Assembly: GCA_017441845.1 (NCBI GenBank)
Contig: JAFRVB010000010.1
Coordinates: 1 to 45,663 of the forward strand
DNA length: 45,663 bases
Reading direction: 5' to 3'
Source: Bacilli bacterium
Lineage (GTDB): Bacteria; Bacillota_I; Bacilli_A; RF39; UBA660
Numbering within the stretch: the first letter of the stretch is position 1; each line of letters begins with the position of its first letter. This document shows positions 16,744-24,531 of the stretch, piece after piece. Below the pieces are notes generated by a model that saw only the letters and a program-made list of their open reading frames with translations, had not been told where the DNA came from and made no database searches. The position numbers and the translations under genes are program-made.

Positions 16744-17562
16744 TTGACTGTTAATGTGATGTCCATTATTAGAAATTTATTAGATATTTTTATTGTTTGG
16801 GCAATATTTTATTATATATTAAAGAATATTAAAAATAATGTTAAATTAGCACTTATTTTTAAAGGGGTTATATTCATAATAATTCTTAATATACTTAGTT
16901 CATTCTTAAGTTTAGTTACTGTTAAAGTATTATTAGAGTATATTATTGAATGGGGACCTTTAGCTTTAATTATAATTTTCCAACCTGAAATTAGAAATAT
17001 CTTGGAGCAATTAGGTAGAAGTCAATTCTTAGGTAAACATAAGACTTTAACTGTTGATGAAAGAGAAAGATTAGTTTATGAGATAGTTAGTGCTTGTGAT
17101 CGTATGTCTAAAGAAAAGATTGGAGCTTTAATTGTATTAGAAAGAGATGTTAGTTTAGGTAATTATATAGATAAAGCTAAAAAGGTATATGCAGATTTAT
17201 CTGCAGACCTATTAGTAGCTATCTTCTATGAAGGTAATCCATTACATGATGGTGGGGTTATTATTCAAGGAGATAGAATAATATGTGCTGGAGCAGTATT
17301 CCCTACAAGTAATAGTATGAAGATTGATAGAAATCTTGGTACTAGACATAGAGCAGCTCTAGGATTAAGTGAGGAAACTGATGCGATAAATGTAGTAGTA
17401 AGTGAAGAAACTGGAAATATAAGTATATGTCTAAAAGGAGAAATGCTATACGATTTAAGTTTAGATGACCTTAGAATGTTACTTATCGATGAATTGAAAC
17501 CTAAAAATAGTAATGATTATGATTATGTAGAAGAGGAAGTATTATATGAAGAAGAAAAGTAA
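16744..17562 (+). CDS. cdaA: Diadenylate cyclase CdaA
   Basis: CdaA condenses two ATP to c-di-AMP, the second messenger controlling potassium and osmolyte balance and wall homeostasis. The 272-residue product has three N-terminal membrane helices (about 12-28, 36-55, 60-80) and a cytoplasmic DAC domain (about 100-250). The RHR motif (201-203, GTRHRAAL) is intact, but the usual DGA motif reads DGG (169-171, LHDGGVII). The start is TTG, supported by AAGGAGA eight bases upstream; the next candidates would place the ribosome-binding site too far away. It overlaps cdaR by 17 nt. glmM, the usual third gene of this operon, is absent here. Confidence 0.94.
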   Translation: MTVNVMSIIRNLLDIFIVWAIFYYILKNIKNNVKLALIFKGVIFIIILNILSSFLSLVTVKVLLEYIIEWGPLALIIIFQPEIRNILEQLGRSQFLGKHKTLTVDERERLVYEIVSACDRMSKEKIGALIVLERDVSLGNYIDKAKKVYADLSADLLVAIFYEGNPLHDGGVIIQGDRIICAGAVFPTSNSMKIDRNLGTRHRAALGLSEETDAINVVVSEETGNISICLKGEMLYDLSLDDLRMLLIDELKPKNSNDYDYVEEEVLYEEEK

Positions 17563-18904
17563 TATATTCGTAAGATTATTTAAAAAATTAGGTTCAATCA
17601 TTGAGAAATTAATTATTAATCCACTTACTAAACTATTAATAAAGTGTCAGGGAGTTATCGATTCAATCGGTAGATATTTTGATAAGATGAGTAGTAATAA
17701 ATCGTTCTTATTAGTTGCAGCTTTAGTACTGGCATTTGGAACATTTGTTATTATTGATAGAGAAGGAGATGTTGCGATTGATCAATACGCAGAAGTATTA
17801 TATGATCAACCAGTAACAGCTACTTATAATGAAGAATTATATGTTGTTGAAGGATTACCTGAGACAGTAGATATTACTTTATTAGGTCAAAAGAGACATA
17901 TATTCTTAGCTAAACAATCTCCATCTACTGGAGTTAGTGTTGATTTAACTGGTTATAAACCTGGTCAACATAAAGTTAGATTAAAATATTCACAAAGATT
18001 AAAGAGTTTAGATTATAAACTAGATCCTAGTGAAGTTACTATTACTATATATAAGAAAGTTAGTACAACTAAGACATTATCTTATGATATCTTACATAGT
18101 GATAACTTGAATTCTAAATTATATATAGATAAAGTTACATTAGATAGAAGTGAAGTTATTGTTAAAGGATCTCAGAAGAGTCTAGATAAAGTTGCTTCTG
18201 TTAAAGCGTTAGTAGATGCTGAAAAGATACCTGATAATAGTACTGGTGAAATTACTTTAAAAGATGTACCTTTAGTTGCTTATAATGCAAATGGTAAGAT
18301 CATGAAAGTAGAAATTGTACCTAAGACTATTACATGTAAGGTTACAGTTACTTCACCAAGTAAAGAGGTACCTATTAAGGTTGTACCTAGTGGTACACTT
18401 GCGTTAGGTAAATCAATCAGTAGTATTGATACAAGTATTTCTAAAGTAACAGTTTATGGTAAAGAAAGTGCTGTAGATGCTTTAGAACAAATTACTGTAC
18501 CTATTGATGTTGATGGATTAAGTAGAGATAAGACTTATAATGTTACTATTGAAAAACCTGATGGAATTACTGAGTTAAGTACTACTCAAATGACAATTAA
18601 AGTAACACTTTCAGAATCAGCATCTAAGACAATTAAGAATGTTAGAATAGTTACTGAAAACTTATCTGATAAGTACTCAGTTAGTGCATTATCTGCTGAA
18701 GATAGTACTGTAGATGTTCAAGTTACTGGTAGTGCTAGAGCTATAAAGAATGTTAAAGCTGATAATATTAAAGCCTTTGTAGACTTGAAAAATGTTACTC
18801 CTGGTAATAACAAATTAAAAGTTCAAGTTACTGGTGACGATGTTACATTAACTTATACAGTTAGAACGAATAAAACAATAACTGTTCTTGTTACTGAAAA
18901 ATAG
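17546..18904 (+). CDS. cdaR: CdaA regulatory protein CdaR (YbbR-domain protein)
   Basis: CdaR is the membrane-bound partner that binds and modulates CdaA. The 452-residue protein has a basic cytoplasmic N-terminus, one transmembrane segment (about 53-71, SFLLVAALVLAFGTFVII), and an extracellular part made of about four YbbR beta-domains. These are recognised by recurring patterns such as YNEELYVVEGLPETVDITL, PSKEVPIKVVPSGTLALG, and TKTLSYDI plus VTVYGKESAVDAL. It overlaps cdaA by 17 nt, implying translational coupling, and GAGGA inside cdaA serves as ribosome-binding site. A terminator follows directly, so the operon is cdaA-cdaR only. Confidence 0.92.
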   Translation: MKKKSNIFVRLFKKLGSIIEKLIINPLTKLLIKCQGVIDSIGRYFDKMSSNKSFLLVAALVLAFGTFVIIDREGDVAIDQYAEVLYDQPVTATYNEELYVVEGLPETVDITLLGQKRHIFLAKQSPSTGVSVDLTGYKPGQHKVRLKYSQRLKSLDYKLDPSEVTITIYKKVSTTKTLSYDILHSDNLNSKLYIDKVTLDRSEVIVKGSQKSLDKVASVKALVDAEKIPDNSTGEITLKDVPLVAYNANGKIMKVEIVPKTITCKVTVTSPSKEVPIKVVPSGTLALGKSISSIDTSISKVTVYGKESAVDALEQITVPIDVDGLSRDKTYNVTIEKPDGITELSTTQMTIKVTLSESASKTIKNVRIVTENLSDKYSVSALSAEDSTVDVQVTGSARAIKNVKADNIKAFVDLKNVTPGNNKLKVQVTGDDVTLTYTVRTNKTITVLVTEK

Positions 18905-18921
18905 TCTAAACGACTATTTTT
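18896..18921 (+). terminator. Terminator of cdaA-cdaR
   Basis: AAAAATAGTC/GACTATTTTT stem with loop TAAAC. The TAG stop lies in the left arm. Confidence 0.88.
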
Positions 18922-18968
18922 CTTTGATATTATTAAATATTATGCTATAATTTAGGTGGGTGGTTTAG

Positions 18969-19478
18969 ATGGCACAAAGGAGAAAAAAAACTAAAAATAC
19001 AAATAAATATTATGATTTAGAAAATAATATTGATACTGGAGTTTCTATTAAGAAAATTATTGGTACTATTATAGGAGTAGCATTAGTATTTGCTGCTATA
19101 TATGGTTGTACTGTTTTAGTTCTAAATAAAGGAGAAAAAAGACAACCAGTAGGAGAGGCTACTATAAGTTATGAAATGATTTTAGCAGGTTCTTCTCTAA
19201 AACAAAGTGAAGATTCATACTTAGTAGTATTCTATTCAGATGATGATGAAATATTTAATGCTATAACTGAATATGAAGGTTTAGGAAAAGAAGCAATTTA
19301 TTATGTTGATTTAACTGATGGATTAAATAAATATGTTATTTCAGATAAGCCTAATTTTGATGTTAAAAGTGCTGCTGATTTAAGAGTAAAAGATCCTACA
19401 GTAATCAAAGTTAAAAAAGGAAAAATTGTTGAAAACAAAATTGGTAAAAAGAAAGTTATTGAATACTTAAAACCTTAA
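18969..19478 (+). CDS. Membrane-anchored thioredoxin-fold-like protein without catalytic cysteines
   Basis: The 169-residue product starts with a basic cytoplasmic stretch (MAQRRKKTKN), then one transmembrane helix (about 28-52), then an outside domain that reads like a thioredoxin fold. SYLVVFYSDDDEIFNAI occupies the place of the beta-strand and active-site loop, and KDPTVIKVKKGKIVENK contains the cis-proline position (P143) and the final hairpin. The CXXC motif is replaced by SDDD (about 90-93), so no redox chemistry is expected; the only cysteine (C47) is in the membrane helix. The family assignment is by pattern only. It is monocistronic with GGGTGG upstream of ATG. Confidence 0.6.
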   Translation: MAQRRKKTKNTNKYYDLENNIDTGVSIKKIIGTIIGVALVFAAIYGCTVLVLNKGEKRQPVGEATISYEMILAGSSLKQSEDSYLVVFYSDDDEIFNAITEYEGLGKEAIYYVDLTDGLNKYVISDKPNFDVKSAADLRVKDPTVIKVKKGKIVENKIGKKKVIEYLKP

Positions 19479-19493
19479 AATTATTATGTAAAC

Positions 19494-19520
19494 AAGACAC
19501 TCAGTGTCTTTTTCTTTTTG
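19494..19520 (+). terminator. Terminator of the thioredoxin-like gene
   Basis: AAGACAC/GTGTCTT stem, loop TCA, then TTTTCTTTTT. Confidence 0.88.
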
Positions 19521-19526
19521 TTTATT

Positions 19527-19537
19527 TGTGTTAGTAT
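19527..19537 (+). promoter_or_regulatory. Extended -10 promoter of the S41 protease gene
   Basis: TGTG (19527-19530), T, TAGTAT (19532-19537), 17 nt before ATG 19555 with AGGTGAT between. Confidence 0.6.
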
Positions 19538-19554
19538 TAATATAGGTGATAAAT

Positions 19555-20766
19555 ATGAGAAAAGATAAAAAGAAAAGAATTCGTAATAAGAAAAAGAGAA
19601 GGGAAAGTTATTCTTTTACTGAAGTTGTATTTTTATCATTCATGATGGCTTTATTAGGAATACTAGTAGGTATATTACTATGTTATTGTAAGATTAATAT
19701 TTTAGATTCTAGTGATGCTAAATTACAAGAGATTGTTTCTACTTATAATAATATTGTTAATAATTCTTATAGTAATATTGATAAAGATGAATTAGCTGAT
19801 TCTGCTATATCTGGAATGGTAAATTCTTTAGATGATTCTTATAGTAATTTCTTATCAGAAGAAGAAACTAAAACATTTAATGAATCTATTAATGGATATT
19901 ATGAAGGATTAGGTATAACTATTACTAAGAATGATAAAGGAGATACAGTAATTGTTGATGTAGCTAAAAATTCTCCTGCTAGTAAAGCTGGTATTAAGGT
20001 TGATGATATTATAGTATCTATTGATAATAAAGATGCTAATAAGACTGAAATATTTGATCTTTCAGATTATGTTTCTAAATCAGGAAATAAATATTTAAAT
20101 ATTAAAATAAGAAGAGATAATAAAATATTAGAATATAATATAAAAAGAGCTAAAGTGGTAGTACAATCTGTTATATCAGAAGTTAATGATAATATAGGGT
20201 ATCTTGATATTAATAATTTTGCTTTAAATACAGGGAAACAATTCAATAAAGAATTAGATAAATTAATGGAAAAGAATGTTAAAGGATTAATAATTGATTT
20301 AAGAGATAATCCTGGAGGACATCTTGGTCAAGTTAAGAGTATGGTTGAACCATTCTTTAAGAAAAATACTGTTATTTATCAAATAAAAGGTAAACACAGA
20401 AGTGTAAAAGTAAGAACTAGTGCTAAAAATAAAATAAATATACCTGTTGTTATTCTTATAAATGAGAATTCAGCATCTGCTTCTGAAATAGTAGCTTCAT
20501 GTTTCAAAGAGAATTATAAGAATGTTACTTTAGTAGGAAAAATGACTTATGGTAAAGGTACTATTCAAAAAGAAGTAAAACTATCTACAGGATCTAGTAT
20601 TAAATATACTACTCAAAAATGGTTAACTTCTAAAGGAGTATGGCTAAATCATGAGAAAAATAAAGGTCTTAAACCTGATGTTGAAGTAGATGTTTGTAAA
20701 GACGAAAAATGTGAGAAAGACATGCAATTTGAAAAAGCTTTAGAGATATTAAAAAAGAGTAGATAA
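19555..20766 (+). CDS. S41-family C-terminal processing protease (CtpA/CtpB type)
   Basis: The 403-residue serine protease has a very basic cytoplasmic N-terminus (MRKDKKKRIRNKKKRR), one membrane anchor (about 23-45), a helical prodomain, a PDZ domain (about 115-195, YYEGLGITIT through DDIIVSID) and the S41 catalytic domain. The nucleophile lies in NENSASASEIVAS and the general-base lysine in TYGKGTIQ; RDNPGG is the conserved turn. Family members act outside the membrane, trimming C-termini or degrading regulatory or wall proteins; CtpB acts in sporulation signalling. ATG 19555 is chosen over the in-frame GTG at 19546, which sits inside the AGGTGAT ribosome-binding site. All catalytic residues are present. 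Its substrate is unknown. Confidence 0.93.
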   Translation: MRKDKKKRIRNKKKRRESYSFTEVVFLSFMMALLGILVGILLCYCKINILDSSDAKLQEIVSTYNNIVNNSYSNIDKDELADSAISGMVNSLDDSYSNFLSEEETKTFNESINGYYEGLGITITKNDKGDTVIVDVAKNSPASKAGIKVDDIIVSIDNKDANKTEIFDLSDYVSKSGNKYLNIKIRRDNKILEYNIKRAKVVVQSVISEVNDNIGYLDINNFALNTGKQFNKELDKLMEKNVKGLIIDLRDNPGGHLGQVKSMVEPFFKKNTVIYQIKGKHRSVKVRTSAKNKINIPVVILINENSASASEIVASCFKENYKNVTLVGKMTYGKGTIQKEVKLSTGSSIKYTTQKWLTSKGVWLNHEKNKGLKPDVEVDVCKDEKCEKDMQFEKALEILKKSR

Positions 20767-20777
20767 TCTACTCTTTT
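20753..20777. terminator. Bidirectional terminator between S41 protease and sortase
   Basis: AAAAGAGTAGA/TCTACTCTTTT, an 11-bp stem with loop TAA. The loop is the S41 stop codon, and the right arm holds the sortase stop. Confidence 0.9.
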
Positions 20778-21316
20778 ATTATGCAGTTAATTATTAATTG
20801 GTAATTATCTTTTTTAGGACTACAAGTTGTTAAAACTAATTGTTTCTTGCTTTCGATAGGGAATATGATTGATCCTGTTTTAACAACTTCCCATTTATTT
20901 TGAACTATATAATTATATTCATGATTATATAGTTTTAAATTTACTTTATCCCCTTTTTCTAATTTATTTATATTTCTAAAGTAGGCAACATTTCCTGTTC
21001 CAGAATGGGCCGCTATTATCATAGTAGAATTTTTTTCATTTGGAAAAATCGAATCTTTTAGAATAGTAACATTCTTATCAACAGTATTCTTTTTATTGTT
21101 AATCGAATATAACTTGTTTTTTAAATTAATCTTATTAATTTTAATATAACCAATACTATCATCTTTTAAACTAATTTTATCTATCTTAAATGACTTTATT
21201 TGATTTGAAAAATCAATTTTAGTCACTAAAGACATTTTGTTTTTATAAGTATTATTGATAATAATACTTCCAATAACCATTACTAGAAGAATTATGAATA
21301 TCTGTAATTTTTTCAT
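20768..21316 (-). CDS. Sortase (LPXTG-type transpeptidase) with Gln at the usual Arg position
   Basis: Sortases cut a C-terminal sorting motif between Thr and the next residue and join the protein to the wall or to another pilin. The 182-residue product has one N-terminal anchor (about 5-21) and the sortase beta-barrel: IGYIKINKINLK, the catalytic histidine in IAAHSG (H104), LEKGDKVNL, and the catalytic cysteine in VLTTCSP (C165). The conserved arginine eight or so residues after the cysteine is replaced by glutamine (Q173 in NYQLI, codon CAA). It starts inside the stop of the upstream thioester-protein gene (ATGA overlap), so the two are coupled and probably enzyme and substrate. Class assignment is uncertain. 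Confidence 0.9.
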   Translation of the reverse strand: MKKLQIFIILLVMVIGSIIINNTYKNKMSLVTKIDFSNQIKSFKIDKISLKDDSIGYIKINKINLKNKLYSINNKKNTVDKNVTILKDSIFPNEKNSTMIIAAHSGTGNVAYFRNINKLEKGDKVNLKLYNHEYNYIVQNKWEVVKTGSIIFPIESKKQLVLTTCSPKKDNYQLIINCIIKE

Positions 21317-22716
21317 ATTAGTAATAATGATAAGATGAATAATAATAGATTACTATGATAGGATTTAGTATTTGGAACTTCTATTTTAAAATCTTTCAAA
21401 TGAATCTTTTGGTCTTTAGAGTCATTAACATCGATAGTAATTGGTTCAATAAAATCATAACCTGTAGTAGTAGTTAACTGTTTGATAGTATATTTCCCAT
21501 ATGGAAGAGTTATTTCCGCAATACCATCTTTATTAGTTTTAATAGTTTTGACTAATTTATTATCTTCATCAAAGACATTGAACTCGATATTAGCCTCTTT
21601 TACTTGTACTTTTTTTGTACCATATGTTTTGTATAGGATTATTTTCTTTTTTATTACTTCATTTTCAATAGTTATTTCTTGATCAGTATTATCTTTATCA
21701 ATAGTAAATTCAAATACATTGTTATTTAAATTATAACCAGTACCTGCTTCTATCTCTTGTAGTTCATAATGACCAAATTGTTCATCTGTTAAAGAGATAA
21801 TATTAGAATCGGTTAAAACTAATTCTCTTACTAGACCTGTATCTTTATTAGTTATTTTGAATTTAGTATTTTTAAAAGTAGCTTTACCACTATTAGTAGA
21901 ATTACCAGTATCTTTATCTATTTTTATGATTTTAATTGAAGTATTTAATACATTAACTTTTAGAGAAGTATTTAAGTATGATAGATTTCCTGTTTTTAAT
22001 AGATTTTGACTACCATCATTAATATAAAATAAAGCTGGATTATTATGATTGTTATCTTTACGAGTAAGATTTATTGTATAAGAACCTGTATCTAAATCTT
22101 TTACTGTGATTGAATTATTTTCAATCTTTAGATTTAGATTATTAGTATAATTATTTAATACATTACTATAATCTCTTATATTTAATTCAGTTCCTTTAAT
22201 GATATAGAATTCTTTTGAACTAAATCTTGGTAAAACAGTATTATCTTTAATTAATTTTTCTATTTCATTCATCATATGATCATAAGTATTAATCTTATTA
22301 CCATTTAGACTATCAGTAAAGTAAACATTACTATCTCCTTCAGTTTCTTTCCAGAGCATCACTTGAGTGACTGCATACCAGATCTTATCAGTATGACCTT
22401 TATAACCATAACCAAAGTGGGCTATTTCCTTCAAACGTTTTACTTGGTTACCAGATAAGTTTAATTCAGAAGATGTATATGAAGAGTTTTCATTAAACTT
22501 TAATTGTGGTTCAACACAATAAGCAAACTCTTTTGTACCAGTCTCTCTAAAGAATCTAGCTTTTTGATAATAGAGAGTCTTTGTTGATGGTTCATATCTA
22601 TTTATATAAACATTATCTATGGTTTCTGCTTCATAAAACGAATAAGTTTTAGCTTGAGTGTTTATCCCTATAAAGAGGGAAATAAACATAATTAAGAAAA
22701 ATATTAACTTTTTCAT
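21313..22716 (-). CDS. Thioester-domain (TQXA) surface protein with Cna-B-like repeats and a sorting signal
   Basis: The 467-residue secreted protein starts with a signal peptide (1-22, MKKLIFFLIMFISLFIG..). A thioester domain follows (about 25-165) with the cysteine in FAYCVEP (C67) and glutamine in AVTQVMLW (Q118), which in this family form an internal thioester able to bond covalently to host surfaces. Then comes a beta-rich linker domain (about 170-258), two SpaA/Cna-B-type domains (about 261-350 with ELQEIEAGTGY, and 357-432 with TIKQLTTTTGY), and the C-terminal VPNTK (447-451) plus a hydrophobic segment. The usual basic tail is absent: the protein stops at SLLLI. AAAGGAGG precedes ATG. 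It is the first gene of a two-gene operon with the sortase. Confidence 0.9.
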   Translation of the reverse strand: MKKLIFFLIMFISLFIGINTQAKTYSFYEAETIDNVYINRYEPSTKTLYYQKARFFRETGTKEFAYCVEPQLKFNENSSYTSSELNLSGNQVKRLKEIAHFGYGYKGHTDKIWYAVTQVMLWKETEGDSNVYFTDSLNGNKINTYDHMMNEIEKLIKDNTVLPRFSSKEFYIIKGTELNIRDYSNVLNNYTNNLNLKIENNSITVKDLDTGSYTINLTRKDNNHNNPALFYINDGSQNLLKTGNLSYLNTSLKVNVLNTSIKIIKIDKDTGNSTNSGKATFKNTKFKITNKDTGLVRELVLTDSNIISLTDEQFGHYELQEIEAGTGYNLNNNVFEFTIDKDNTDQEITIENEVIKKKIILYKTYGTKKVQVKEANIEFNVFDEDNKLVKTIKTNKDGIAEITLPYGKYTIKQLTTTTGYDFIEPITIDVNDSKDQKIHLKDFKIEVPNTKSYHSNLLLFILSLLLI

Positions 22717-22748
22717 CTCATTCCTCCTTTTTTTCTTAATTGACTGTG

Positions 22749-22783
22749 ATTATAAAACTTAGTTTGGTTAACTGCAAACTAAG
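22749..22783 (-). promoter_or_regulatory. Promoter with embedded inverted-repeat operator for the adhesin-sortase operon
   Basis: On the minus strand TTGCAG (22777-22772), 17-bp spacer and TATAAT (22754-22749) form a promoter. A perfect 9-bp inverted repeat, CTTAGTTTG (22758-22766) and CAAACTAAG (22775-22783), spans the -35 and spacer, the usual position for a repressor operator. The regulator is not identified; no transcription factor gene lies nearby. Confidence 0.65.
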
Positions 22784-22913
22784 GATTTTTGTTATTGAGG
22801 AGGTTTCTCTTGTGGATTTAAGTTTTTATATAATAAAAATACTCTTTTGAAGAATATTTTTCTTTGAAATAATTAGTTTCATAGTACTTGAAATGTTTAT
22901 TTTTTTGTTATTT

Positions 22914-22924
22914 TATGGTATTAT
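22914..22924 (+). promoter_or_regulatory. Extended -10 promoter of fhs
   Basis: TATG (22914-22917), G, TATTAT (22919-22924), 20 nt before the ATG at 22945. The rest of the 228-nt gap upstream holds the divergent minus-strand promoter and no riboswitch that I can recognise. Confidence 0.55.
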
Positions 22925-22944
22925 TTTCATTGTGAGGTGAGAGT

Positions 22945-24519
22945 ATGACTGATATAGAGATAGCTAGAGAGTGTAATAAAAAAGATATTGTTGAGATTGG
23001 TAAAAAATTAGGATTAAAGAAAGAAGATTTAGTTCTATATGGTAATGATAAAGCTAAGATTAATGATGTTAAATCTAATAAGTTTGGTAAATTAATATTG
23101 GTTACAGCTACTTCTCCATGTCCAGCAGGTGAAGGTAAAACTACAGTATCTATTGGATTACATGATGCGTTGTGTAGTTTAAATAAAAATAGTTTAGTAG
23201 TTTTAAGAGAACCTTCTATGGGACCAGTATTTGGTATGAAAGGTGGAGCTACTGGAGGAGGATATTCTCAAGTTGTACCTATGGATGAGATTAATCTTCA
23301 TTTTACTGGTGATTTTGCGGCTATTGAAGCAGCAAATAATCTATTATGTGCCGCAATAGACTCTCACATTTATTTTGGTAATAAATTAGATATTAAAGAA
23401 GTATATTTTCATAGATGTTTAGATGTTAATGATAGATTCTTAAGAAAGATTAATGGTGAAAGAGAAGAATCATTTAATATTACTGCAGCTAGTGAAATTA
23501 TGGCACTATTCTGTTTAGCTAAAGATATGGATGATTTAAAAGAAAAACTAGGTAATATAGCGATTGGTATAAATAGTAAAGATGAATTAGTATACGCTAA
23601 AGAATTAAATATAGTTGGATCTATGGCAGTACTTTTAAAAGATGCGATTAAACCTAATCTAGTTCAAACTCTAGAGAATAATCCAGCTATTATTCATGGT
23701 GGGCCTTTTGCGAATATAGCTCATGGTTGTAATAGTGTTATCGCTACTAAACTAGGACTTTCTCTAGCAGATTATGTTGTTACAGAAGCAGGATTTGGTG
23801 CTGATTTAGGAGCTGAAAAATTCTTTGATATCAAGTGTAGATTAAATGATTTAAAACCTGATTGTATAGTATTAGTTACTACTGTTAGAGGTTTAAAATA
23901 TCATGGTAGAGATGATTTAAAAGTAGGTTTAGATAACTTAGATACTCATATTGATAATTTACTTTTATATAGTTCTAATTTAATAGTAGATTTGAATCTA
24001 TTTGATGATGATTCAGAAGAAGATATTAATACTATTAAAGAATTCTGTGAAAATAAAGGTATAACTTTTGAAATGAGTAGTGCTTATAAAGATGGATCTA
24101 AGGGAGCTATTAATTTAGCTAATAAAGTAATGGATATTTGTAATAATAAGAATGATTTCAAGTTATTATATGAAGATAATTTAGATATTAAATCTAAAAT
24201 AGATATTATATGTAAGAAGATATATCATGCTGATAAGGTTAATTATAGTGATAGAGCTATTGAAAAGATTAATAATTTAGAAGAATTTAGTGATTATCCA
24301 GTATGTATTGCGAAGACTCAGTATTCATTTACTGATAGTGCGAAAGCTATTGATATAAATAGAGGGTTTGAAGTTACAGTTAGAGATATTAGATTATATA
24401 ATGGAGCAGGTTTTATTACTATATTACTTGGTAATATTATGACTATGCCTGGATTACCTAAAGTTCCTAATTATGAACATATTGACATAGAAGAGGGAAA
24501 TATTATAGGATTAAGTTAG
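22945..24519 (+). CDS. fhs: Formate--tetrahydrofolate ligase (FTHFS)
   Basis: FTHFS makes 10-formyl-THF from formate, THF and ATP, feeding purine synthesis and initiator-tRNA formylation. The 524-residue product is slightly shorter than the usual ~555. It shows the ATP loop SPCPAGEGKTT (about 57-67), the REPSMGPVFGMKGGATGGG segment, MDEINLHFTGDFAAI, NPAIIHGGPFANIAHGCNS and TEAGFGADLGAEKFFDIKC, all family signatures. GAGGTGAG precedes ATG. It is followed after 12 nt by a metalloprotease gene, apparently in the same transcript. The C-terminal GNIMTMPGLPKVP motif is present, so the gene is complete and probably active. Confidence 0.97.
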   Translation: MTDIEIARECNKKDIVEIGKKLGLKKEDLVLYGNDKAKINDVKSNKFGKLILVTATSPCPAGEGKTTVSIGLHDALCSLNKNSLVVLREPSMGPVFGMKGGATGGGYSQVVPMDEINLHFTGDFAAIEAANNLLCAAIDSHIYFGNKLDIKEVYFHRCLDVNDRFLRKINGEREESFNITAASEIMALFCLAKDMDDLKEKLGNIAIGINSKDELVYAKELNIVGSMAVLLKDAIKPNLVQTLENNPAIIHGGPFANIAHGCNSVIATKLGLSLADYVVTEAGFGADLGAEKFFDIKCRLNDLKPDCIVLVTTVRGLKYHGRDDLKVGLDNLDTHIDNLLLYSSNLIVDLNLFDDDSEEDINTIKEFCENKGITFEMSSAYKDGSKGAINLANKVMDICNNKNDFKLLYEDNLDIKSKIDIICKKIYHADKVNYSDRAIEKINNLEEFSDYPVCIAKTQYSFTDSAKAIDINRGFEVTVRDIRLYNGAGFITILLGNIMTMPGLPKVPNYEHIDIEEGNIIGLS

Positions 24520-24531
24520 AAGGTGATTTCT

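Noticed and set aside
22812-22850. Tiny GTG frame (12 codons, hydrophobic) with GAGGAGG at a good distance upstream of fhs
   Set aside because: Very short and AT-rich, with no recognisable toxin or leader pattern; the ribosome-binding-like sequence alone is not enough to call a gene.
22837-22863. Possible terminator-like hairpin (AAAAATA...TATTTTT) upstream of fhs
   Set aside because: Only a seven-pair A/T stem with a long loop; too weak to separate from background in such AT-rich sequence.
22812-22943. Read-through of TGA as Trp would give a 43-residue hydrophobic protein here, suggesting a mollicute code
   Set aside because: TGA clearly ends several genes (for example at 7680, 8736, 33992 and 38732) directly before terminators or next genes, and Trp is encoded by TGG in all recognised proteins.
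22717-22944. Possible THF or other riboswitch upstream of fhs
   Set aside because: No conserved riboswitch core was recognised. The strongest structure is the inverted repeat, which fits the divergent minus-strand promoter better.
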